A DNA stretch of 64,000 nt from Vibrio tasmaniensis (GCF_024347635.1 NZ_AP025510.1:1922001-1986000); one strand, 5' to 3'; positions 9,218 through 16,669 are shown, counted from the first letter of the stretch. Notes: a model not told the origin generated them from the sequence alone. Numbers and translations: made by a program.

Positions 9218-9829
9218 TTAAGGGAAACTCGGTCCATCTAGATCTCTATCTATGGAATAGCCGCGTGACTGAACTTTTTCATGCTCAATCTTAAGGCCAT
9301 TTTCAAGTCCAAACTCTTGTAGAGTTTTACACTCAACAATCTTATTGTCACAACTAATTCCTGCAACCAAAGCATAATCCTTGAAAGTTAAACCGCCACC
9401 ACCTCCACCCCCTTTAGGGCCTCCGTTTTTATGAAACAAAAAGCGATCGAGATATGTTAAGAAAGCATCTTTCTTTAACCCTGACGCCAATATCTTCTTA
9501 ATATTCCCAGAAGGCTGTCCAGAGAAGTATGTATCGCCACACAAGCAGAACTCTTCATTTTCAGAGTGAATAGCACCGTAAATGAGAAAATGATGACTAT
9601 CATGGGCAGACAACTCTTCAAAAGCTAACTCATAGTCATGAAATTTATTTTTCTCACTACTGATTGCATCTTTATCAACCTTGAACTCGATCATTATCCA
9701 TCTGTCAGCATGTTGTAAAAGTACATCACCAATTTGTTCATGCTTTCCATCAAATGCAGAAATCATTGTTTCCAATGGAAGAAACTTTTTAACAAAGTAG
9801 TACTCTACTGATTTTTCCCACCATTTCAT
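9218..9829 (-). CDS. Cassette C8: putative PD-(D/E)xK nuclease-like protein
   Basis: A 203-residue protein. The N-terminal half has the arrangement of a PD-(D/E)xK nuclease core: WWEKSVEYYFVKKF (helix with Glu), then IGDVLLQ (Asp) and, after a short turn, WIMIEFKVD (ExK pair, near residues 48-50). A glycine run of seven (KGGGGGGG) links this to a C-terminal segment of about 55 residues. A textbook ribosome binding site (AAGGAG, seven bases before ATG) supports the start. The stop codon lies close to the attC R'' box. A defence or DNA-repair role is possible but only inferred; no partner gene is in the cassette. Confidence 0.6.
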   Translation of the reverse strand: MKWWEKSVEYYFVKKFLPLETMISAFDGKHEQIGDVLLQHADRWIMIEFKVDKDAISSEKNKFHDYELAFEELSAHDSHHFLIYGAIHSENEEFCLCGDTYFSGQPSGNIKKILASGLKKDAFLTYLDRFLFHKNGGPKGGGGGGGLTFKDYALVAGISCDNKIVECKTLQEFGLENGLKIEHEKVQSRGYSIDRDLDGPSFP

Positions 9830-9845
9830 CGTATTACTCCTTTAA

Positions 9846-9971
9846 GCTAACGATTAGCTAAGTGGCTAACAAACCTGCCACCTCGCTCAATTAAAACACC
9901 TTAAACACACGACTAAACCAAACTGAAAATGCCAAGCGTTTGTTAGTCCATCTTTAGCGCCTTGTTAGCTG
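9846..9971 (-). other. attC of cassette C7
   Basis: R' box aagctaacg (cut between 9850 and 9851) and R'' box gttagctg (9964-9971), about 120 bp apart. The stop codon of the C7 gene lies inside R''. A second gctaac copy at 9864-9869 inside the site could be an additional half site. Confidence 0.85.
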
Positions 9972-10549
9972 TTTGCAGCGACAGCTTTATTCAATTGGCG
10001 TTCAAGGTGTTTATCAGCCTTTCGACAAATATCCTCGAAAGCTTCATTAAATAGTGCATCAACCTTACTAATTTCAGGCAGTGTGACTCCTTGGTAATAC
10101 ATGACTTTGTGTTTTACCTGATTGTAGATCTTGTGAAGAACTGTATCTTCATCGAGGTACTTAACTAAAGAGTCATATAGCCCCGTAGACATAAATATTT
10201 CCTCGTGATCAATGAGTAATCTTCGGTACGGTTTCATATCAACTCTATAGCGATTTTGTACATAAAACAGGTCCTTACAAAACTCTCGCCCATCTTCCAA
10301 ATGCGGAAACTCACTCGGAGCCTCATCAAAAGATAGGTAGTATTCATTTTCAGTTTTTATTCGCTCTTGCAACTCTATTTCAATTTTTGAGGCAAGACCT
10401 AATAAATCTAGGTCTTTTAACTTGTAAGCTACAGATTTGGCGTACTTTACCGCTCCAAGAAGCTGATATTCTTCAAAATCATCAGCTTCTTTATTAGAGC
10501 AGTAAATTCCATATGAACGAAGCAGTTCATCTATAAGAAGATTATTCAT
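9965..10549 (-). CDS. Cassette C7: protein of unknown function
   Basis: A 194-residue soluble protein, acidic and predicted mostly helical (for example DLLGLASKIEIELQERIKTE and DALFNEAFEDICRKADKHLE). There is no signal peptide or membrane segment. AGGAT lies upstream of the ATG, and the terminal codon overlaps the attC R'' box, which marks it as the cassette gene. I do not recognise the family. Confidence 0.75.
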   Translation of the reverse strand: MNNLLIDELLRSYGIYCSNKEADDFEEYQLLGAVKYAKSVAYKLKDLDLLGLASKIEIELQERIKTENEYYLSFDEAPSEFPHLEDGREFCKDLFYVQNRYRVDMKPYRRLLIDHEEIFMSTGLYDSLVKYLDEDTVLHKIYNQVKHKVMYYQGVTLPEISKVDALFNEAFEDICRKADKHLERQLNKAVAANS

Positions 10550-10579
10550 ATTTATCCTGATTACTTAACGTGAGACACA

Positions 10580-10705
10580 GCTAACGCCCAATTAACTTGC
10601 GCAGCAACGCAATACGGTGATTCTGCATTGCACCGTAACCACTAAAACTGATTAGAAGTAAAAATGCCACGCGTTGCAAGTCAGGTTGAATTGTTTGTTA
10701 TGTGG
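10580..10705 (-). other. attC of cassette C6
   Basis: R' box agctaacgccc (cut between 10584 and 10585) and R'' box gttatgtgg (10697-10705), which is complementary to the C6 start at 11035. The inner part (gcgcagcaacgca ... gcgttgcaag) contains the paired arms expected of an attC hairpin. Confidence 0.88.
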
Positions 10706-10720
10706 TTTGACTCTGCGAAG

Positions 10721-10737
10721 GTTTCACAGTGTGAAAC
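10721..10737. promoter_or_regulatory. 17-bp palindrome, possible operator
   Basis: gtttcacagtgtgaaac is a perfect 8-1-8 inverted repeat, followed at once by a second one (gatag-cag-ctatc, 10739-10751). It lies about 60 bp before the plus-strand ORF of C6 and just after a TTGACT hexamer (10707-10712). It may bind a dimeric regulator; none is identified. Confidence 0.45.
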
Positions 10738-10796
10738 TGATAGCAGCTATCTGAGGTTTAACATACCCATTAGATATAAACAAACAGGGAGACCTC

Positions 10797-11012
10797 ATGG
10801 AGCTCAACTTAATGACAGATATACTAAACGTTGACGTTACTTTTATGTTCAACTTTCTATCCGATTATCCGCTAATTTTTATTTACTCAAAATTAAATTC
10901 GACAATTCAACTCACTTATTATTCAAACAGCATGAGACAAATCAAAAGAACAAAACAAGGATTTTCGCACATGAAAACCAATAAAAATCAATGGAAAACC
11001 AAGCTAAATTAG
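10797..11012 (+). CDS. Cassette C6: possible small protein encoded against the array direction
   Basis: A 71-codon frame with a good ribosome binding site (GGGAG five bases before ATG) on the strand opposite to all other intact cassette genes. The product has a hydrophobic stretch (FMFNFLSDYPLIFIYSKL) and a basic C-terminus (MKTNKNQWKTKLN). C6 is only 451 bp and has no minus-strand ORF of comparable length, so this is the best candidate for its gene. Base composition is low-complexity and AT-rich. A small membrane-active peptide is imaginable; no family is recognised. Confidence 0.4.
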   Translation: MELNLMTDILNVDVTFMFNFLSDYPLIFIYSKLNSTIQLTYYSNSMRQIKRTKQGFSHMKTNKNQWKTKLN

Positions 11013-11030
11013 AGACTTACCTGACTACCA

Positions 11031-11156
11031 CATAACGCCAAATTAAGGTGTGAACAACGCAGACACCTTACCTAAGGCATTGTGCCCTAAACACTAAACT
11101 GGCTTGAAGTGAAAGCACCGAGCGTTGTGAATCACTCTTAAATTTCTTGTTAGCTG
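11031..11156 (-). other. attC of cassette C5
   Basis: R' box cataacgcc (cut between 11035 and 11036) and R'' box gttagctg (11149-11156). The inner arms gtgtgaacaacgc and gcgttgtgaatcac are complementary over much of their length, as in Vibrio attC sites. Confidence 0.9.
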
Positions 11157-11157
11157 T

Positions 11158-11949
11158 TTATTTACCTCTAAGACTCAAAGCGTGCTCACGCAAAACTCGT
11201 GCATTGTCAGCGTAATAAGCGTTTCCACAAACAATATCCCCGTAACTGATATCTGGAGATGAATAGAACGGGTGAGTCTCATCAGCATAAGCCATGACCG
11301 TTCCTTTACCCCCACACATATAGCCATATGAATGTTTCTTGTATTTACTTTGAACACTTAGAGGGACTTGATTTGATAGATCAAATGGCATTCCATCAGT
11401 TTGATCTGATAGTGTCTCCATATCATGATTAGCCCATGCTAAATGACCAAGTTCATGCTCTAAAACGCTGTCACCGCAGGTTAAACCAATAGTGAAAAAT
11501 TGAGGGTAGACTGAAGACATAGTCTCACCGCACCATTCAGTTGTGAACTGGGAAATATCTTTTTTGAAAACCAATCCATAAAGATTGGCTTTATCACTAT
11601 TTAGACGCTCTATTTCTTCTGGGTAATAGTACTCTAAGAAACTATGTACAACCTCAAACTCTTCGCTTTCCTCACCAAGTATTTCCGACGTATAGACAAT
11701 TCTATCCAATGTTCTGAGCATCGGAACACACGAATTTTTTAGTGCTTGATTTGAAAAATTCAGCCATCGCTGAATATGCCCTTCAATAACAAATGTGTCA
11801 TAACGCTTTGTTACTGACTCTGAGACAAAAAAAGTGATTGGCGTTTCTACTGCATCCTCAATCTGGCATTTAGGTAAGCGAATTTCATCCGCATGAACTT
11901 GCCAACAAATACCTACCGAAAGCAGTACTAACATTAACTGTGTTTTCAT
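11158..11949 (-). CDS. Cassette C5: secreted protein with an HExxH zinc-metalloprotease motif
   Basis: A 263-residue protein. A Sec signal peptide is clear (MKTQLMLVLLSVGICWQVHA), so the product is periplasmic or secreted. The mature part contains SVLEHELGHLAWANHD near residue 170, an HExxH motif followed by a downstream His/Asp as in zincin metallopeptidases. At least seven cysteines suggest disulfide bonds. TAGG precedes the start. The substrate is unknown; a secreted protease or a zincin-fold toxin are both possible. Confidence 0.75.
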   Translation of the reverse strand: MKTQLMLVLLSVGICWQVHADEIRLPKCQIEDAVETPITFFVSESVTKRYDTFVIEGHIQRWLNFSNQALKNSCVPMLRTLDRIVYTSEILGEESEEFEVVHSFLEYYYPEEIERLNSDKANLYGLVFKKDISQFTTEWCGETMSSVYPQFFTIGLTCGDSVLEHELGHLAWANHDMETLSDQTDGMPFDLSNQVPLSVQSKYKKHSYGYMCGGKGTVMAYADETHPFYSSPDISYGDIVCGNAYYADNARVLREHALSLRGK

Positions 11950-11973
11950 TAACTACCTAATTCAATTTAAACT

Positions 11974-12074
11974 GCTAACGCCAGCTTAAGCGGACTAAAA
12001 TTGTTGGTTATAATGTGGAGCGAAGCGGAACCTAACCAACTGTTTTAGTTCCGTTTAAAGCTCTTGTTAAATGC
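11974..12074 (-). other. attC of cassette C4 (reverse transcriptase cassette)
   Basis: R' box gctaacgcc (cut between 11978 and 11979) and R'' box gttaaatgc (12066-12074), complementary to the C4 start TTAAATGC at 13812. The interior differs from the other sites: two long arms (aaaattgttggtta / taaccaactgtttt) around gtggagcgaagcgga. Confidence 0.9.
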
Positions 12075-12075
12075 T

Positions 12076-13575
12076 TTAGTAATTGTAACTATTTGCATTC
12101 GAATTTGTAATACCAGAAATGCCGTCTTCTACTAATCCTTTTTGCATTGCCTGATAGATTGTTAAAAAGCTCGGATATTTTAGTAACCTCTTACCATGGA
12201 CTTTACTTCTGTTGCATCCTATTAGTAGATCTTTACGAGATACATTAAAAGGGAAGGAGTGAGTTCTTGGTTGACGATGAGAAGTTAATAATTTAGATCG
12301 TTTTTGTACAGCTTTAAAGATCGCATTAACCAGCCAACCATCTAGGGATGTCATCTGCTGTTCATCATTAATCAGTGGATAAAAGCTCATAATCCCTTTG
12401 AAGAAAATTCTATTGCTACGGCCTGTTAGATATGACTCAAGCATGCTTTCTGACAAATTTCCGTACATATATCTACGTATTTCACATATAGCACTAAGAA
12501 GTGCTTCATCTTGATTATTTGCAGGAATTTTCAAGGCTTTTAACTGAGCTGATTGAAGTGGCTGTATTAGATGTTTAAACAAAATGTATGAAATTTCACG
12601 TTTCATCTTAATTACAGATGCTTCTTTGATTGATACCTTATCAACAGAAATTGAATACCCAAGAAATTCGACGCATTCTTTAGTTTTATAAAATTCAGAT
12701 TGCATTTCATTTGGGCATAGTAGACTTATACCTTCAGACTTTTGTGGATTTAAAGCAACACCAACATCTTTAGAGAATGAAGTCATAATATCAAGAGCTT
12801 TGGTAATTTTAGTGTAGTCTTGAGACCATATAATGGTGTCATCAGCATACCTAGCAAATTGTAAACCTTCTCTTTCTAATTGCTTATCTAATTTCCAACA
12901 TGCTAAATTTGCTAAAAATAGAGAGATTGAAGTCCCCTGTGGAATCCCTTCATCACGACCTTTTAGAAAAGCCTTTATAACACTTCGTTCTTCAGTACTT
13001 ATATAAAAACCATTTTTATCAAATTGCTCAAATAAATAAGAATGAGATATAGTGTCAAAAAACTTTGAGAAATCAAACTCAGCGACAAACAACCTTGAAT
13101 TCTGAGATAATTCAACTGCAATATCCTGAATAGCAAAATGTACGTTCCTATCATCTCTATATGCATAAGAAAATGAACTAAATCGGTGTTTATTTTTTTT
13201 AAGTAAGCGATGGTAAAAGAAAGTTGAAATTGCAGCATCAGGGATTTGATATACAGCAACCTCTCTATAGCCACCTGATGATTTTGCAATATCATTTTTT
13301 GCAGGCAGGTAAGGTTCGTATGATTTTGCTTCTATTTTTTTTGCAATAGAATATGCAATAGTTTTAGCATGCTTTCTAACGTAAAAAGGATCGAATTTCT
13401 TATCCTTTAACCATTGTGGTGGCTTAGCTACTTTTTTTAGATTCGTAGGGGATGAAGAACGCGATAGTTTCCGTTCATTTTCTACATGTAATGCATTATG
13501 GTATGCATGGTGCCTTTCAGTTAATTTTTTTGATTCTTTCTCAATATACCAAGTAATATGTTCGTGCAATTCCAC
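12076..13575 (-). CDS. Cassette C4: reverse transcriptase of unassigned class (DRT/UG-like candidate)
   Basis: A 499-residue reverse transcriptase. The GTG at 13575 is chosen as start because GGAG lies eight bases upstream; the longer open frame to 13665 would run through a terminator hairpin. RT motifs in order: GGYREVAVYQIPDA (near 101-114), catalytic Asp in EFDFSKFFD (Asp168), IPQGTSISLFLANL (near 211-224), YADD (243-246), NPQKS (near 276) and ECVEFLGY. About 190 residues follow the palm/thumb. I see no maturase, HNH or X domain, and not the NAxxH and VTG signatures of retron RTs. That leaves the antiphage DRT/UG or Abi-type groups, or a new group. The stop codon is two bases from the attC. 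Confidence 0.85.
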   Translation of the reverse strand: MELHEHITWYIEKESKKLTERHHAYHNALHVENERKLSRSSSPTNLKKVAKPPQWLKDKKFDPFYVRKHAKTIAYSIAKKIEAKSYEPYLPAKNDIAKSSGGYREVAVYQIPDAAISTFFYHRLLKKNKHRFSSFSYAYRDDRNVHFAIQDIAVELSQNSRLFVAEFDFSKFFDTISHSYLFEQFDKNGFYISTEERSVIKAFLKGRDEGIPQGTSISLFLANLACWKLDKQLEREGLQFARYADDTIIWSQDYTKITKALDIMTSFSKDVGVALNPQKSEGISLLCPNEMQSEFYKTKECVEFLGYSISVDKVSIKEASVIKMKREISYILFKHLIQPLQSAQLKALKIPANNQDEALLSAICEIRRYMYGNLSESMLESYLTGRSNRIFFKGIMSFYPLINDEQQMTSLDGWLVNAIFKAVQKRSKLLTSHRQPRTHSFPFNVSRKDLLIGCNRSKVHGKRLLKYPSFLTIYQAMQKGLVEDGISGITNSNANSYNY

Positions 13576-13587
13576 TATTTTATCTCC

Positions 13588-13615
13588 AAAAAAAAACCCA
13601 GCTTTCGCTGGGTTT
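13588..13615 (-). terminator. Intrinsic terminator between RT leader RNA and RT start
   Basis: On the minus strand a perfect 9-bp stem (aaacccagc / gctgggttt, loop gaaa) is followed by nine T residues, then directly by GGAGATAAAATA and the GTG start of the RT. It should end most transcripts before the RT gene, with read-through giving RT mRNA. Confidence 0.85.
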
Positions 13616-13760
13616 GTTCCACGGACACAACCTACGTAAAAGATAGTCACTACATACCTTAGCACGATGTTTTATCAACTAAGGGACCTGCTTAACCAAA
13701 AATCTAAAAAAGCATTTCTAATCAAGTATTAAGGGTGTCCGCTCACCTCTTTAGGCATGT
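13588..13760 (-). ncRNA. Candidate RT-associated non-coding RNA (leader of about 170 nt)
   Basis: The stretch from the predicted transcription start (about 13759) to the terminator has no ORF and clear pairings: CGGACAC (13735-13741) with GTGTCCG (13622-13628) closes a loop of about 105 nt, which holds hairpins at 13690-13713 (4-bp gctt / aagc stem) and 13657-13684 (ccttag / ctaagg). Promoter, structured RNA, terminator and then RT is the arrangement seen in RT systems that use a dedicated RNA. The RNA is predicted, not shown. Confidence 0.6.
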
Positions 13761-13765
13761 AAGTG

Positions 13766-13794
13766 ATTAGAACAAACATATCAAGTAGAGTCAA
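13766..13794 (-). promoter_or_regulatory. Promoter of the RT cassette
   Basis: On the minus strand TTGACT (13789-13794) and TCTAAT (13766-13771) are separated by exactly 17 bp; each matches the sigma-70 consensus at five of six positions. It lies within C4, 18 bp from the recombination point, so the cassette carries its own promoter and does not depend on array read-through. Confidence 0.7.
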
Positions 13795-13806
13795 ATTCGA
13801 ATTGGC

Positions 13807-13932
13807 ATTTAACGCCCAATTAAGGTGTGAAGCACGCAACCACGACACTCAATTTAACCACCGTAATCACCAAACTTAACCCAAACTAAAAATGACAAGC
13901 GTGCTGAATCACTCTTAAATTGCTTGTTGAAC
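13807..13932 (-). other. attC of cassette C3
   Basis: R' box tttaacgcc (cut between 13812 and 13813) and R'' box gttgaac (13926-13932), complementary to the C3 start TTGAAC at 16164. The 126-bp site has the common layout gcccaattaaggtgtga ... ctcttaaattgcttgtt. The IS91-like element begins directly at or after R''. Confidence 0.9.
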
Positions 13933-14018
13933 GAAGCCGCTACGCGGCAGAGTAAAACGAGTGCGAACCATACTCTTGTAACACCATCACCCTGATGGTC
14001 GTTGACAGGAGTAAGCCC

Positions 14019-14906
14019 ATGAAACCCGATGACTTAAAACGCTACAACACCCTTTATGAACAACACCTTACCAACCTAAAGCTACAAGGTAAACGACCTG
14101 CGACCATTGATGCCTATTCTCGTGCGGTTCGTCGGATCACCGCTCATTTCGATCGCGTTCCTGATACGTTAACCACGGCAGATCTCAAACAGTTCTTCGC
14201 GTCTCTTATCCAAACCCACTCGTGGAGCACCATAAAACTCGATCGTAATGGCTTGCAGTTCTTCTATCGCTACACGCTGGGTAAACAGTGGGAATGGCTC
14301 AATATCGTGAAGCCGCCACAAGTGAAAAGACTGCCCGACATACTCACACCGCAACAAGTCAGCTCGCTGATTAACCATACGCGACAGGCTCGTTATCAAG
14401 TGTTTTTCTTGACCCTTTACAGTATGGGATTACGCCTTGGTGAAGGACTTAACCTCACCGTTCATGATATCGACAGCCAAACAATGCGCGTTCACATACG
14501 GGAAGGAAAAGGCGGGAAAGACCGAATGGTGCCGCTTCCTCTGCGAACGCTTAAAACTCTTCGTGTGCATTGGCTCAGCCATAAGCACCCGCGATTACTG
14601 TTTCCAGGGCTTAGAAAAGGTGACAACGCACCGATGGACAGAGGCGGCATTCAAAAAACCATGAAGCTTGTGCTCAAAGAGTGTGACATCCAAAAACACG
14701 CCAGCCCCCACTCTCTCAGACACTGCTTTGCAACGCACCTACTTGAGCAAGGGCTTGACCTGCGTTCACTGCAAACGCTGCTGGGTCACGCAAGCCTCAA
14801 CACCACAGCCCGTTACACCCGAATAACTCAGATAAAGCAGCGTGATGCGGCGATGGCCATCAACCAATTAACGGATGCTCTAGACTTAACAGGGAGCATG
14901 AAATGA
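14019..14906 (+). CDS. Tyrosine recombinase of the IS91-like element
   Basis: A 295-residue phage-integrase family recombinase. The N-terminal SAM-like domain covers about residues 1-85. Catalytic residues are visible in YSMGLRLGEGL (Arg), HSLRHCFATHLL (His-Arg), LLGHASLNTT (His) and ARYTRI (Tyr). The start at 14019 is chosen because AGGAG lies seven bases upstream. The stop overlaps the start of the transposase by four bases, so the two are translationally coupled and function together. It lacks the IntI-specific insert and is not an integron integrase. Confidence 0.92.
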   Translation: MKPDDLKRYNTLYEQHLTNLKLQGKRPATIDAYSRAVRRITAHFDRVPDTLTTADLKQFFASLIQTHSWSTIKLDRNGLQFFYRYTLGKQWEWLNIVKPPQVKRLPDILTPQQVSSLINHTRQARYQVFFLTLYSMGLRLGEGLNLTVHDIDSQTMRVHIREGKGGKDRMVPLPLRTLKTLRVHWLSHKHPRLLFPGLRKGDNAPMDRGGIQKTMKLVLKECDIQKHASPHSLRHCFATHLLEQGLDLRSLQTLLGHASLNTTARYTRITQIKQRDAAMAINQLTDALDLTGSMK

Positions 14907-15955
14907 GTACGTTCATTGAGCTGCTTCGCCAACATCACCGTGCGCTTAAGCGTCACTATCATACTCAGATGAATGGCGATATGCATCGGGCCATTAGGGC
15001 GATGCTCCGTTGCAAGACCGAGCAACAAGGTCGCTCACAATGGTTCTGTAGTCACTGTCATCACGACGACCGATTACCGCTTTCTTGTGGTCACCGACAC
15101 TGCCCTCAATGCCAACAACGCACCACTTCTGACTGGCTACAACGTCAACAGCAAAAGCGGTTACCTGTTCACTATTTCATGGTGACCTTCACTTTGCCGT
15201 ATCAACTAAGAGTCTTAGCAAGACATCAACCTAGAGCGACATATAACGGTATGTTTAAGGTGGCATCGGGGGTTTTAAAGGACTTTGCGAAAAGACAGAT
15301 GCAAGGTGAACTTGGTTTTACCGCCGTGCTGCATACCCACAGCCGACAACGAAACTTGCACCCACATCTGCACATTATCGTAGCGGCAGGCCAATACGAT
15401 GCATCAAGGCAAACATGGCACAAAGGCAACAAGCATTACCTTTTTAACGCATTTGCTTTAGCCAAAATCTGGCGAGCAAGAATGCTAGAGGCCATTAATC
15501 AACACCCAACATTGTGGCTGCCGAGTGGCATTCCCAAACAATGGGTGGTCGATTGTAGGCAGGTTGGTTACGGTCAGTCTGCACTGAGCTATTTGTCGCG
15601 CTATCTCTATCGCGGTGTGCTGCCTGATGAAGACATCATCCATATCACCGATGATACGGTCACGTTCCGCTATAAAGAGAGCCAAACCAAAGCATGGCGA
15701 ACGCGCACCTTGCCGACTCTCAAGTTCTTGCTGCTCATTTTGCAACACGTGCTCCCCAAAGGGTTACAACGAGTTCGAGACTACGGCTTTTTACGTGGTC
15801 AAGCACACGCCTTAAGAGCCCGTATTCAGCTGTTGCTGTTGAACTTACTCTATATGATGCCGCCACTCACCGCACCGATAAGGACCAAAGCGATACGAGT
15901 ATGCCCTTGCTGTGAGCATGAGATGGCGTACGTTGGAGTGAGTCGACCCATCTAG
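14903..15955 (+). CDS. IS91-family Y2 (HUH) transposase
   Basis: A 350-residue rolling-circle transposase. An N-terminal zinc-binding region is clear (CSHCHHDDRLPLSCGHRHC followed by CxxC). The HUH motif is HPHLHIIV near residue 155, and the paired tyrosines lie in SYLSRYLYRG near 235. The C-terminus has another Cys pair (CPCCEHEM). It nicks one strand and moves the element by rolling-circle-like transfer next to GAAC/GTTC. The frame appears complete and the element could be active. Confidence 0.93.
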   Translation: MSTFIELLRQHHRALKRHYHTQMNGDMHRAIRAMLRCKTEQQGRSQWFCSHCHHDDRLPLSCGHRHCPQCQQRTTSDWLQRQQQKRLPVHYFMVTFTLPYQLRVLARHQPRATYNGMFKVASGVLKDFAKRQMQGELGFTAVLHTHSRQRNLHPHLHIIVAAGQYDASRQTWHKGNKHYLFNAFALAKIWRARMLEAINQHPTLWLPSGIPKQWVVDCRQVGYGQSALSYLSRYLYRGVLPDEDIIHITDDTVTFRYKESQTKAWRTRTLPTLKFLLLILQHVLPKGLQRVRDYGFLRGQAHALRARIQLLLLNLLYMMPPLTAPIRTKAIRVCPCCEHEMAYVGVSRPI

Positions 15956-16043
15956 CCGAAAGGCATTTGATAATAAGGAGAATGGCATCAACGAAAACAG
16001 AGGATACGTGACGACGAAAGAAAGAGAAAATAACTAACTGGTT

Positions 16044-16069
16044 GATAAGATTGCTATCGCAACCTTATC
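16044..16069 (+). other. Hairpin near the right end of the IS91-like element
   Basis: gataagattgc / gcaaccttatc with a 4-nt loop and one mismatched pair. It could be the origin (oriIS) hairpin or a terminator for the transposase gene. Confidence 0.5.
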
Positions 16070-16158
16070 TTGACCTCGCTCGCCTTGAGAAAAGCCTCAA
16101 AGCGATGTGCCCTTCAAATACAATCGTACAATTTACTTAATAAAGTGGCTTCGGGCTT

Positions 16159-16220
16159 GTTCAACACTTGGGATTTAGTGTTGGCTGCGCAACACCTTAA
16201 TCCTTATTTGTTATGTTTCA
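16159..16220 (-). other. Short attC of cassette C2
   Basis: R' box gttcaac (cut between 16164 and 16165) and R'' box gttatgtttcagg (from 16210), complementary to the C2 start at 16707. At about 60 bp it is half the length of most other sites here and looks like attC sites of mobile integrons. Paired arms aacacttggg / cttaat flank gtgttggctgcgcaacac. Confidence 0.8.
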
Positions 16221-16669
16221 GGATACATCTCACGAATTAGATTCAGTGATAAAGTCCCTTCGTTAACAAGTGGGGAAATTGTGTCTGTCATTTTGATTTG
16301 CTGCCAAGCTTTTGCATTGGTTTTAAAATCAGCAAAATACTTCACATTGTCTACTCTTCGAAAATGTCGGAACCATACACCCAACTCTGGTACTGGAGTT
16401 TTTATATAGTTATAGTCACCAGATACAGTGCAAACGGCAAATGGAAAGTGATGAGAGATAATCAGAACTTTATCACCGACCTTCATTTGGTTTGCAAAAG
16501 CGACATAATCTTTTTGGTGTTGAGGAATCTTATCCAGTTCTTCAAACTCTAAATCGCCTACGCGCTCAGCAAAATCTAAACCAATAAATCCTGCGGATAA
16601 GCTTTGTGCGGAATGAAAAGCTGAATTCCCAGAATCATCTGGGTGTAACTGCATACGCCAATACGCCAT
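16211..16669 (-). CDS. Cassette C2: small protein, possibly EVE/PUA-like
   Basis: A 152-residue soluble protein. The run FANQMKVGDKVLIISHHFPFAVCTVSGDYN has the look of an EVE/PUA-like beta-barrel domain (F..MK.GD.V), a fold that reads modified bases in restriction and RNA-modification proteins. This link rests on pattern only. GAGG lies five bases upstream of the ATG. The stop codon lies within the attC R'' box. Confidence 0.65.
   Translation of the reverse strand: MAYWRMQLHPDDSGNSAFHSAQSLSAGFIGLDFAERVGDLEFEELDKIPQHQKDYVAFANQMKVGDKVLIISHHFPFAVCTVSGDYNYIKTPVPELGVWFRHFRRVDNVKYFADFKTNAKAWQQIKMTDTISPLVNEGTLSLNLIREMYPET

Larger units (their letters stand above)
13927..16160 (+). mobile_element. 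IS91-like element with tyrosine recombinase and Y2 transposase
   Basis: The element lies between the R'' box of attC C3 and the C2 attC and fills cassette C3. IS91-type elements insert next to GAAC/GTTC tetranucleotides, and both junctions carry one (ttgaac at 13928-13933, gttcaac at 16159-16165), so the ends cannot be placed to the base. A small perfect hairpin (gccgc-tac-gcggc, 13936-13948) marks the left end and a larger one (16044-16069) lies about 85 bp from the right end, where an IS91 origin hairpin would be expected. Confidence 0.8.

Noticed and set aside
12076..13575. RT as a group II intron maturase or a diversity-generating RT
   Set aside because: No X/HNH domain, no intron domain V/VI-like sequence was recognised after the gene, and no template/variable repeat pair in the neighbourhood.
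12076..13760. RT plus leader as a typical retron
   Set aside because: I do not see the retron NAxxH and VTG signatures, and the RT is longer than usual retron RTs. Kept as open class.
14019..14906. Tyrosine recombinase as a second integron integrase or prophage integrase
   Set aside because: It lacks the IntI insert and overlaps the IS91-type transposase by four bases; no phage genes are near.
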